A stretch of 64,000 nt of DNA from Flavobacterium sp. CF108 (GTDB lineage: Bacteria; Bacteroidota; Bacteroidia; Flavobacteriales; Flavobacteriaceae), in the NCBI RefSeq assembly GCF_900129795.1, contig NZ_FQWW01000008.1, forward strand, positions 197,480 to 261,479, given 5' to 3'. The notes under the pieces were generated by a model, which searched no databases, was not told the DNA's origin, and saw only the letters and a program-made list of their open reading frames with translations. Shown piece after piece: positions 18,618 through 26,463 of this stretch; within the stretch, counting starts at the first letter, position 1; the number at the start of each line of letters is the position of its first letter. The translations under genes and the position numbers were made by a program.

Positions 18618-21600
18618 TTAGAAGGTCACATTTAAACCAAACATATAAGTTCTGGTTTTTGGATAGAAGTTATTTGAATCTACACCTGGAGCTGTTCCTC
18701 CTTGTTCAACTTCCGGATCAATTCCTCTGTACTTTGTAATAACAAATACGTTATTTACTGTTTGGTAAATACGCACACTGCTTATATACCTGCCCACTTT
18801 ACCAAAATTATAGCCTAAAGTCATATTGTCTAATCTTATATAACTTCCGTCTTCTATAAAACGATCTGAATATTTATAAGAGTTTAAATCATTTGGTGAC
18901 TCGTTTCCTGCATCAACTAAAATGTTATTGGTCATTGCAGTACTAGGTCTGAATAGATCGGCACGTGTTGCATTGAAAATTTTATTACCAAAAACTCCTC
19001 TGAAGAAAATACTTAAATCAAATTTTTTATATTGAAAATTATTTGCCCATCCTGCTAATAGTTTTGGCTGTGCACTTCCTGCATAATGATAATCTACTCC
19101 AATTAATGGTGTAGTAGTCAAATTGCCATTTTTATCATAATATTGCGAAACTCCGGCAGCATTTTTTCCTGCGTACTTCAATGTAAAGAATTGTCCTAAA
19201 GGTTTTCCTTCTTTAAAAATCTGCAATGTGCTTCCTGTTTGTCCGCCTCCGTCTGGCTGTACACGACGAATAGAATCTCCACCAACAAAGAAAGGACTGG
19301 TTAACTTAACGATCTCATTCTTGTTGTGCGCCAAATTCAAGTTAGTTGTCCAGCTGAAATTTGCAGTTTTAACCGGAGTTGCACTTAAACTAACCTCAAT
19401 ACCTTTGTTAGACATTGTTCCTCCGTTTGCTACAATTGTTCCTACTGGTACAAGTACCGGATTAACATTATAGTTAAAAATCATGTCTGTTGTTTTTTTA
19501 TTGTACACATCAACAGAACCTGATATTTTTCCTTTTAAGATTGAGAAGTCAACTCCAATATTTGCAGTAGCTGTTTTTTCCCATTTCAAATCTGGGTTAG
19601 CCGCCTGGTTAGGCCCATAAGCTCCAATTTGCTGTCCGTTATAGTAGAAAGTTCCTAAACTCCCGGAAATAAACTGAGCTGTGTAAGCATTAAATCCAGA
19701 AGAGTTTCCTGTTACCCCCCAGCTTCCGCGGAATTTCAAATCACTAAAAATGTTTTGATTCTGCATAAAACTTTCTTTGTCTACTCTCCATGCACCTCCT
19801 ACAGAAGGGAAATATCCCCAGCGATTATTTACTCCAAACATAGACCCGCCATCTTTTCTAAGTGATCCCTGTAAAAGATATCTGTCTTTGTAATTGTAAT
19901 TTAAACGTCCAAAATAGGATATTAAACGTGTTTTTTGGTATGCTTTACTATCTCCAAAATTTACTACATAACCATTAACCGAAGTGTAATTACTTAAAGC
20001 AAGGTTGTTGTATCCTACATTATCTACCGGAAAGTTAGTTGTTGTAGCCTGAAATCCGTCTCCTAATGTATTTTCCTGCCATGAGTAACCCACAACAGCT
20101 TTTATTTTATGCTCTCCTATTGATTTATCCCAAGTAAGGAAGCTTTCAATAATATTATTTCTGGTTTCGTAAGAATTTCTCAATGCTGAACCATTTATAC
20201 CAAAATTAACCAATGTTTTTGTCAAAGGCGGATCTGGGTTGTTGTAAAAGTTGGCACTGTTGTATTGTGAATAATAACTGTCATAAAATTCTCCATGAGC
20301 CGACGTTAATCTTTGGTGTGCTAAATTCAAATTATAAGTAAATCCAAACGGAAGTTTTACTTCTGCAGTAAGGTTACCTACAAGGTTTTCTGTTTTAGTT
20401 TCATCAGTACCATGTTCAATTAAAGCCACTGGATTAAAATATCCCGGACTGGTAAAGTTTTCAAAAAAACTTCCATCAGCATTTCTTACCGGAGAAACAG
20501 GAAGATAGCTTGCTGCCTGCAAAAGAACAGTATTTCTCTGTGGTACATTTTTATATTTTGTACTAGAATTAGTAACGTTTAAACCAAATTTAACCTTATC
20601 ATCAAAAGCAAATTGTTCCACAGATAAGCGGGCAATGATACGGGAAAAATCACTTTTCAGCATTATACCTTCTTTATTAAGCGAAGTAATACTTGCTGTA
20701 TAGTTTCCATGATCTCCGCCGCCGCTCATCGATAAGTTATGGCTGCTTGATGCTGCATATCCTGATCTTAAAATTTCTTTTTGCCAGTTTGTATTAGCAC
20801 CTTTGTCATTTTCCGGAGTAAAGTTCAAATTGTTTTTAGTTGTAAAAGCTCTAAGCTGATCTGCATCCATCATGTCCAGATTATTTGAAACTTCTTCCCA
20901 GCCAACATAACCATTGTATGCAATCTGCGTTCTGCCTTTACTTCCTTTTTTTGTCGTTACCATAATAACTCCATTTGCGGCACGGTTACCATAGATTGCC
21001 GTTGCAGCAGCATCTTTTAATACATCGATAGTTGCAATATCATCTGGGGCAATTACTGAGATATCAACTCCGGGAATACCGTCTATTACATAAAACGGTC
21101 CTTGAGAACTATTTAATGTTGAAGCTCCACGCAAAACCACAGAAGCTGTTTTTGTCGGGTCGCCGCTTGATGAAATATTCAAACCAGAAACTTTACCCTG
21201 CAAAAGCTGTCCAACATCACTGATTGCTCCTCTGTTTAAATCTTCAGCTTTAACAGAAGTTACTGCAGTAGTAAGGTTTTTACGAGATCCTTTACCATAA
21301 CCAACCACTACTACTTGTTCTAAGTTGGTTGTCGTAGGCTGTAACTTAATGGTATAGTTTGTTTTTGAACCATCTAATTTTAGTGGTAAATCATTAAATC
21401 CCATAAAAGAAATAATCAGTACAGCATTTTTATTTGAGACTGAAAGTTTAAATTTCCCATCAAAATCTGTTGTTACAGTATTGGTTGTACCTTTTTCAAG
21501 CACATTAGCGGCTGGAAGAGGAATACCTTTGTCATCTAAAATTATACCGGACACTTCTGTTTTTTGGGCCCAGGTATTAATTGAGAAGCCAAGAAAGAAG

Positions 21601-21629
21601 GCTAATAATAAAAGTTTAAGTTTTTCCAT
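18618..21629 (-). CDS. SusC/RagA-family TonB-dependent transporter (PUL1)
   Basis: Outer-membrane beta-barrel importing the partly digested glycan with energy from TonB. Order: signal peptide (1-21, ending WAQ), CarboxypepD_reg-like domain (about 25-100), TonB box LEQVVVVGYG, plug domain (about 115-225, with the family motif AAATAIYGNRAANGVI) and a barrel ending in an aromatic residue (GLNVTF). At 1003 residues it is typical. Paired with SusD, 7 bp apart. The upstream region has the HTCS1 operator candidate, so this is the first gene of the main PUL1 transcript. Confidence 0.97.
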   Translation of the reverse strand: MEKLKLLLLAFFLGFSINTWAQKTEVSGIILDDKGIPLPAANVLEKGTTNTVTTDFDGKFKLSVSNKNAVLIISFMGFNDLPLKLDGSKTNYTIKLQPTTTNLEQVVVVGYGKGSRKNLTTAVTSVKAEDLNRGAISDVGQLLQGKVSGLNISSSGDPTKTASVVLRGASTLNSSQGPFYVIDGIPGVDISVIAPDDIATIDVLKDAAATAIYGNRAANGVIMVTTKKGSKGRTQIAYNGYVGWEEVSNNLDMMDADQLRAFTTKNNLNFTPENDKGANTNWQKEILRSGYAASSSHNLSMSGGGDHGNYTASITSLNKEGIMLKSDFSRIIARLSVEQFAFDDKVKFGLNVTNSSTKYKNVPQRNTVLLQAASYLPVSPVRNADGSFFENFTSPGYFNPVALIEHGTDETKTENLVGNLTAEVKLPFGFTYNLNLAHQRLTSAHGEFYDSYYSQYNSANFYNNPDPPLTKTLVNFGINGSALRNSYETRNNIIESFLTWDKSIGEHKIKAVVGYSWQENTLGDGFQATTTNFPVDNVGYNNLALSNYTSVNGYVVNFGDSKAYQKTRLISYFGRLNYNYKDRYLLQGSLRKDGGSMFGVNNRWGYFPSVGGAWRVDKESFMQNQNIFSDLKFRGSWGVTGNSSGFNAYTAQFISGSLGTFYYNGQQIGAYGPNQAANPDLKWEKTATANIGVDFSILKGKISGSVDVYNKKTTDMIFNYNVNPVLVPVGTIVANGGTMSNKGIEVSLSATPVKTANFSWTTNLNLAHNKNEIVKLTSPFFVGGDSIRRVQPDGGGQTGSTLQIFKEGKPLGQFFTLKYAGKNAAGVSQYYDKNGNLTTTPLIGVDYHYAGSAQPKLLAGWANNFQYKKFDLSIFFRGVFGNKIFNATRADLFRPSTAMTNNILVDAGNESPNDLNSYKYSDRFIEDGSYIRLDNMTLGYNFGKVGRYISSVRIYQTVNNVFVITKYRGIDPEVEQGGTAPGVDSNNFYPKTRTYMFGLNVTF

Positions 21630-21663
21630 TGTTTTTTTGGTTAATTGGTTAAAATAGTATTGA

Positions 21664-21719
21664 CGAAATTAATGCTAAAGAAATGTTAACAAATGGACAT
21701 GTTATTCAGAAACATGGAT
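21664..21719 (-). promoter_or_regulatory. Promoter and HTCS1 operator candidate, SusCD1
   Basis: The minus strand has TAATTTCG (21664-21671), one mismatch from TANNTTTG, with ATTTG at 21690-21694 as the -33 region. Direct repeats ATGGAC (21693-21698) and ATGGAT (21714-21719) start 21 bp apart. The -7 to first-repeat distance (29 bp) is the same as before inositol oxygenase and GH89. The stretch CA(A/G)AAACAT between the repeats is also shared. The predicted leader is about 30 nt. The rest of the 280-bp gap to GH89 holds nothing else I could identify. Confidence 0.7.
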
Positions 21720-21909
21720 AATTTCTTTAAAGTCAATAACGACAAGGCTTCACAAAGTTGTTTTTCTAAAATTCTATAGTTAAAAACTTATTAATTAATC
21801 GATTTCGTAAAGATTTCATTTCATATATTCAGTATAGTTTAAGGTAATGGTTAAAAGTTTAAGTTATATTTTGTTTATATATGTATTAGTTATAGTCTCT
21901 TTGTATTAT

Positions 21910-24093
21910 TTATTTATTTTCAGACCATTTGATTTCCCAATTTTTAATCAATTCCCTTTCTTTCATTTCATCAAATAGAGTATTATTTACTGTTGCTTTT
22001 TTTAATGCTTCTAAAAACATTTTCCATCTTGGCCAGTAAAATCCTTTATACATTCCGCGCCATGATCTTGAAGCGTAATCATTTAAATGACCTTCTCCGC
22101 CCCAAAGCGTAATTAATGTTTTGGCATTTTTTACATACAATTTAGATACCTCTGGAGAATTTCCGTATTCAGAGGCTGATTTTACCCAATTATCAAGACT
22201 GTTCAAAGGTTGTCCGATCATGATATTATCAATATCTAAAGCTTGTTTCTCTATCTTTTTAAATAGCTGATCTCCTTTTGTAATGTCTTTCTGTTGGTAC
22301 GCTTTTACGCATTCAATCAAATCTTCATCAATACAAAGCGAATAATAATGTCTTGAAGCATCAATTAAATCGTATTGAATAAAATTCATTTTATCGTACT
22401 TTTTAGCTTCTTTGGTTAAAATATCCAAAGCTTCTTTTAGTTTTTTCTTATCTCCGGGATTTCCTTTAAATTCTGTAATTGTCGCCGTTGGACGTTTAAA
22501 CAACAAATACGCTCCAGCCCTATCATTCCACCAGCGTATTTCCCAATATTTGATAGTATAAACTGATTCTAACAATAATTGCCATGCCTGAAAAACAGAA
22601 GCAGGAGTCTTTTTTCCGTATCTCGCATCCAGATATTTATTGAGCCAGTCATTTATAGGCTGTTCTCCTTTACTCCATGCAAGATCATAAATGTATTCAT
22701 AAACTATAGAGTTGTTATTTAATCCTTCCGGCATAGCACCATAACCAACAAGATTTCCTTTATTTGGATTTTTTAACAAACTCGTTAATTCATTTTTATA
22801 GAAATTCAAATCTCCATATACAGGATTTGATCCGCCATAATTATGCACATAACCGTAAGTCCATTGCTTACCGTAAAAGGCTTCCTGATTTTCCCATACT
22901 TTATATCTGTCGTTAGCATAATCCTGAACCATCAATCTGTCATTTGGCACTTTACTTAAAAAAGCGCTTGTAGCTTCTTTTGTCCAGAACTCTTTGTTGT
23001 CTCCAAAAAGCCATCCCTGCATAACCCAAACTGCACCAGGAGCAGCTTCATTAATAGTTTCATAAATTGCACTTCCGTAATTTGAAAGTTCTTCATATTT
23101 ATTGTCCTCAGAAACCGGTGGCTCTATTTCATTAAAAGAATCGGCTAAATAAAAATTAGACTTCCCGTACATTTTGGTGTAAATTTCAATAAAGCGTTTT
23201 CCTATTTTTTTAAATAAAGGATCTTTAGAATCCAGTAAAAAAGTACTTGCAAAACCACCGCCAGACCATGATTTTAATTCTGTTATTTTAGCTTCCGGGT
23301 GTTTTTCGGCAAAAGCTTTAGGCACATAACCACTAAAAGCAGGTACAACAGGATGCATGTCTAATGCTCTCATTCTGTCTAAGATTTTCTTCTGCAGCTC
23401 TTCTTTTTTACTAAACCATTCTTGCGGCAATGGCCCTTCAAGACTGTTGATGTTTCCCATACGCTGCCATGGCAAAAAAGCTGGTCCTGCAAAATGCGCT
23501 TCTAATTGAGTGCTGGTTAAACCATATTCTTTCCATAATTCCTGCCATGCAGCTTCCTGGCCTTCCATTGCCGTAGGAAGATTGATACCGTGCATTGCCA
23601 TCCAGTCAATTTCCTGTTCCCAGCGCTTCCAGTCCCACCACGGAGTTGTGTAGCCAAAAGTACAGGCGTTTAAATATTCTCTATATTCAAATGGTGTATT
23701 ACCTTTTTTTGAATATTTTGGCCATGTCTTAGGTAAACTGACCCTGTTTCCTTCCCAGCTTACTAAAACTGCACCAATATCCCTAAGAAAATTATAAGCT
23801 GCATAACAAATTGCTGTATTATTTGATGCTTTGATTTTTACCTGACTGCTTGTCGTTTCAATTTCAAACCAATCTGATTTATTATTCTCTTTGTTTTCAA
23901 TAATACTTAATTCAAACTCGCTGGCACGATTACCTATAAGCCTTTCTATTACAGCCAATGCATTTTTTGTTTTTTCTTCGTTTTTGCAATATCCTTTAAC
24001 AGCACAAAAAAATAACAGTATAAAAAATGGCACAGCCTTTTTTAAAGAACTATTCTTTTTAATTTTAAAATTTTCTCTTTTCATATAAACCAT
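21910..24093 (-). CDS. GH89 alpha-N-acetylglucosaminidase (NAGLU-like)
   Basis: Exo-enzyme releasing alpha-linked N-acetylglucosamine; the human homologue acts on GlcNAc-alpha-1,4-GlcA of heparan sulfate and bacterial members act on GlcNAc-alpha-1,4-Gal caps. There is an N-terminal signal or membrane segment (about 20-37, PFFILLFFCAVKGYC). The catalytic barrel contains NLPTAMEGQEAAW (about 172-184), FNEIEPP with E322, and MPEGLNNN with E456; these glutamates correspond to the catalytic pair of human NAGLU. At 727 residues it is full length for NAGLU. It is transcribed separately from SusC (280 bp upstream of it) from a promoter with the same operator layout. The start could also be 9 bases further in, at 24084. 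Confidence 0.95.
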   Translation of the reverse strand: MVYMKRENFKIKKNSSLKKAVPFFILLFFCAVKGYCKNEEKTKNALAVIERLIGNRASEFELSIIENKENNKSDWFEIETTSSQVKIKASNNTAICYAAYNFLRDIGAVLVSWEGNRVSLPKTWPKYSKKGNTPFEYREYLNACTFGYTTPWWDWKRWEQEIDWMAMHGINLPTAMEGQEAAWQELWKEYGLTSTQLEAHFAGPAFLPWQRMGNINSLEGPLPQEWFSKKEELQKKILDRMRALDMHPVVPAFSGYVPKAFAEKHPEAKITELKSWSGGGFASTFLLDSKDPLFKKIGKRFIEIYTKMYGKSNFYLADSFNEIEPPVSEDNKYEELSNYGSAIYETINEAAPGAVWVMQGWLFGDNKEFWTKEATSAFLSKVPNDRLMVQDYANDRYKVWENQEAFYGKQWTYGYVHNYGGSNPVYGDLNFYKNELTSLLKNPNKGNLVGYGAMPEGLNNNSIVYEYIYDLAWSKGEQPINDWLNKYLDARYGKKTPASVFQAWQLLLESVYTIKYWEIRWWNDRAGAYLLFKRPTATITEFKGNPGDKKKLKEALDILTKEAKKYDKMNFIQYDLIDASRHYYSLCIDEDLIECVKAYQQKDITKGDQLFKKIEKQALDIDNIMIGQPLNSLDNWVKSASEYGNSPEVSKLYVKNAKTLITLWGGEGHLNDYASRSWRGMYKGFYWPRWKMFLEALKKATVNNTLFDEMKERELIKNWEIKWSENK

Positions 24094-24138
24094 ATATTTT
24101 ATTAAATTTTCTTAACTCATTTTATCATAACAAAAACA

Positions 24139-24168
24139 AGGGAGATTAAAAAGTTAATTAATCTCCCT
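24139..24168 (-). terminator. Terminator-like hairpin in the GH89 leader
   Basis: 11-bp arms AGGGAGATTAA (24139-24149) and its complement (24158-24168) flank an 8-base loop. On the minus strand the stem is followed by TTGTTTTTG, as in an intrinsic terminator. It lies 46 bp before the GH89 start codon and downstream of the predicted promoter. It could be an attenuator, or the 3' end of a short leader RNA. Confidence 0.5.
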
Positions 24169-24258
24169 ATCAAACAAAACAAAAATCTATTACTAATAAT
24201 AACTAACAATCTTATTCAATATAATTCAAGATCAAATAACTGAGTCCTGAACTTAAAA

Positions 24259-24314
24259 TAAAATTATATATAATGCTTTTTATTAAGATGGATTTATTAA
24301 TCAAAAACATAGAC
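24259..24314 (-). promoter_or_regulatory. Promoter and HTCS1 operator candidate, GH89
   Basis: The minus strand has TAATTTTA (24259-24266), one mismatch from TANNTTTG. Direct repeats ATGGAT (24288-24293) and ATAGAC (24309-24314) start 21 bp apart, with ATCAAAAACAT between and into the second repeat. Spacing (29 and 21 bp) is identical to the inositol oxygenase and SusC1 promoters. The predicted leader is about 160 nt, much longer than at the other two, and contains the hairpin at 24139-24168. The site also lies 141 bp upstream of the divergent CAP gene. Confidence 0.6.
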
Positions 24315-24334
24315 ATATTCATTCAAATACGGCT

Positions 24335-24366
24335 AGGATGTCCCAATACTTTGAGTACCACATCCT
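24335..24366. promoter_or_regulatory. Nested palindrome between GH89 and CAP genes
   Basis: AGGATGT (24335-24341) pairs with ACATCCT (24360-24366), and inside it TACT (24347-24350) pairs with AGTA (24354-24357) around TTG. It lies 89 bp before the CAP gene start. It could be a regulator site or an RNA stem; no family match is claimed. Confidence 0.35.
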
Positions 24367-24454
24367 AAAAGTAACCTACAGCTTTTGCCAACTATTGAAA
24401 TTAGAACAATAAAAACAAATATCTTTATACCTTCTTAATAAACAATCGACTATT

Positions 24455-24934
24455 ATGTCTTCAAAGCGTGTTATTTATATTCTTTTGATTTCCTTATTAT
24501 TTATCTCGTGTAATAGTGATAATGATACTCCCGTTAGTGAAACAGATGTCACCGATTCTGTTTTGATTGAAATAAATAAACTTAGAGCAACGGGATGTAA
24601 ATGTGGCGCCGATGATATGCCTCCTGTGCCTGCATTGGTAAGTAATCCATTATTGGCAAAAACAGCTGTTAATTATGCTAATGATATGAATACACGCAAT
24701 TATTTCTCACATATATCCCCCGAAGGGATAAGTCCTATACAAAGGGCCGCTGCTGCTGGTTACACAGGAAAATATGTTGGCGAAGTGATTGCCCGCAATT
24801 ACAGCACTCCTGCCGAAGTTGTAATAGGCTGGAAAAATAGCGAAGACCATTGCAAAGCAATGATGAGTAGTACTTATGTAGAAATGGGTGCCGGAAAATC
24901 AGGAAACATATGGGTGGCAAATTTAGGAAAGTAA
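24455..24934 (+). CDS. CAP-domain lipoprotein (SCP/PR-1 superfamily)
   Basis: Predicted exported lipoprotein: signal peptide and lipobox LFISC within the first 20 residues, followed by an acidic linker. Residues about 35-159 are a CAP domain: INKLRATG, PLLAKTAVNYANDM, NYFSHISPEG (the His and acidic residue of the CAP cavity), AAAAGYTGKYVGEVI, WKNSEDHCKAMMSSTYVEMGAG. At 159 residues it is the short bacterial form. CAP proteins bind lipids or glycans or act as proteases in different lineages; the function here is unknown. It diverges from GH89 and is closed by a strong terminator, so it is a single-gene unit. Confidence 0.92.
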   Translation: MSSKRVIYILLISLLFISCNSDNDTPVSETDVTDSVLIEINKLRATGCKCGADDMPPVPALVSNPLLAKTAVNYANDMNTRNYFSHISPEGISPIQRAAAAGYTGKYVGEVIARNYSTPAEVVIGWKNSEDHCKAMMSSTYVEMGAGKSGNIWVANLGK

Positions 24935-25015
24935 ACTAATTCTCTTCTCGAAGTTGTTATTTAACTATATAGCAACACATTAACAAACAATTTATCTTCA
25001 CTACAAATAAGCAAA

Positions 25016-25057
25016 AAAACAGGCTTATTCTTATTATAATGAGAATAAGCCTGTTTT
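25016..25057 (+). terminator. Intrinsic terminator after the CAP gene
   Basis: Perfect 16-bp arms (25016-25031 and 25042-25057, core ACAGGCTTATTCT) flank a 10-base loop, with T-rich sequence after. The A-tract before the left arm makes it potentially active on both strands. The rest of the 334-bp gap (25058-25268) is very AT-rich; a weak -33/-7 pair (TTG 25186-25188, TATAAATG 25206-25213, 17-bp spacing) may be the GH12 promoter. Confidence 0.85.
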
Positions 25058-25268
25058 ATCTTTTGCAAATTATATTATTCTCATTTTTTTGTTTTATATA
25101 TGGTCATTTTTACCATAACTAAAAAATATTTTTGAAGTTTATTGATTTATAATCTATTTTTTATTATTATAATTAAAAAATAAGCTTGTTTTTAATAATT
25201 AACAATATAAATGTGCAATTATTAATATCTTAGTAGAACTAATCATTTAACCTTAAAATTAAAATTTT

Positions 25269-26027
25269 ATGAAAAAATCTTTTTTATTTGTAGTATTAAG
25301 CCTAATGTTTATGGGCTGCGAAACAAGCGAGGTAAACAATGCCCCAGAAGTTAAAGCGGCATGGTCATCATCAGATCAATATGCTAGTTGGTCAAATGGC
25401 GGTTATACCGTTTATAATAACATATGGGGTTTTGGCGCAGGAAGCCAATCCATATGGGCAAATAATTACAGTAATTGGGGTATTTGGGCAAACCATCCAA
25501 ATACAGCAGGTATTAAGTCATACCCAAATTCAACCAAATATGTAGGCAAAGTGCTAAGTACAATCAATACTCTTAGTACCAGTTTTAATGCAACTACTCC
25601 AAGTGGAGGAGCCTGGGTTTCGGCTTATGATCTTTGGGATAGCAATAAAGCTAATGAAATAATGCTGTGGTTAAATTACACAGGAAACTCGGATGGTTCA
25701 GGGAATGTAAAACCAATTTCTTATAATTATTCATCAACTGGTGCTTCTGTTCCTGTATACACAAACCAAAACATTGGTGGTCACACCTGGAATGTATTTC
25801 GTGGAAATAATGGATCTAATAATGTTTATTCATTTTTACGCACAACAAAAACCAATAGCGGTACAATAGATGCAAAAGCAATCTATAACTGGATAAAAAA
25901 TAAGGGATGGTTTGGTAACGTTACTGTTGGAGATATACAATATGGATTTGAAATCTCATCTTGTTTTGGTACAAACGGAAATGGGGCAAACTTTACTTGT
26001 AATAGTTATTCTGTAACTAATAATTAG
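25269..26027 (+). CDS. GH12 endo-beta-1,4-glucanase/xyloglucanase, lipoprotein
   Basis: Retaining endo-glycosidase of the GH12 beta-jelly-roll family, whose members cut cellulose, mixed-linkage glucan or xyloglucan. Residues 1-17 form a lipoprotein signal (MFMGC lipobox). Landmarks: GIKSYPN near 83, AYDLWDS near 120, nucleophile E130 in NEIMLWLNY, and acid/base E228 in YGFEISS. At 252 residues it is the usual single-domain size. It stands alone on the plus strand between the two PULs, with its own terminators. Together with GH44 and GH5 of PUL2 it would supply backbone cleavage of a beta-glucan such as xyloglucan; shared regulation is not shown. Confidence 0.9.
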   Translation: MKKSFLFVVLSLMFMGCETSEVNNAPEVKAAWSSSDQYASWSNGGYTVYNNIWGFGAGSQSIWANNYSNWGIWANHPNTAGIKSYPNSTKYVGKVLSTINTLSTSFNATTPSGGAWVSAYDLWDSNKANEIMLWLNYTGNSDGSGNVKPISYNYSSTGASVPVYTNQNIGGHTWNVFRGNNGSNNVYSFLRTTKTNSGTIDAKAIYNWIKNKGWFGNVTVGDIQYGFEISSCFGTNGNGANFTCNSYSVTNN

Positions 26028-26041
26028 TTTATGTAAACTAG

Positions 26042-26090
26042 CTTATTGTTTAATAATTATTTACATTAATTATTAAACAATAAGTTTTTT
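26042..26090 (+). terminator. Intrinsic terminator after GH12
   Basis: Perfect 18-bp arms (26042-26059 and 26067-26084, core CTTATTGTTTAATAATTA) with a 7-base loop, followed by six T. It lies just after the GH12 stop codon. Confidence 0.88.
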
Positions 26091-26121
26091 AAAGAGGGTA
26101 TCAAAAAAGGATACCCTCTTT
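26091..26121. terminator. Second terminator between convergent genes
   Basis: 12-bp arms AAAGAGGGTATC (26091-26102) and complement (26110-26121) with a 7-base loop; T-rich on the plus side. It sits between the convergent GH12 gene and the small minus-strand gene and may stop transcription from both. Confidence 0.8.
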
Positions 26122-26138
26122 TTATTGGTACAATTTTA

Positions 26139-26399
26139 TTATCGATGAGATTTATCCAAAAATGATATTGCATCTGTCAGATTCTCTCTAATTATAAATG
26201 CATTAATAAATTCATGAACTTCAATTTTGGTTTCAACCGGGGTTTCAAAAGAGTTGATATGAAATTCATCATCCTGATCAAGAATATGTATAATTTCTGT
26301 ATATCCTTTTGAAATTAAACTTCCTTTTAATTTAATTATATTCAACTGTTGCTGACTATCCAACTCCTTACGAATTTTTAATTTTATAGCTTTTTCCAT
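26139..26399 (-). CDS. Small hypothetical protein (86 aa)
   Basis: I do not recognise this family. The product is 86 residues, soluble, without signal peptide or membrane segment, and charged. It has a basic N-terminus (MEKAIKLKIRKELD) and a C-terminal part that looks helical. It ends 40 bp from a strong terminator and starts 65 bp downstream of the GH43 stop on the same strand, so it could be the last gene of the PUL2 run. Composition and frame look coding, but no motif supports a function. Confidence 0.6.
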   Translation of the reverse strand: MEKAIKLKIRKELDSQQQLNIIKLKGSLISKGYTEIIHILDQDDEFHINSFETPVETKIEVHEFINAFIIRENLTDAISFLDKSHR

Positions 26400-26463
26400 T
26401 ACAATTATTCTTAAATCAATAAAGATTTAGTACATATCAAATGTAGATATTATTTATTTTTAG

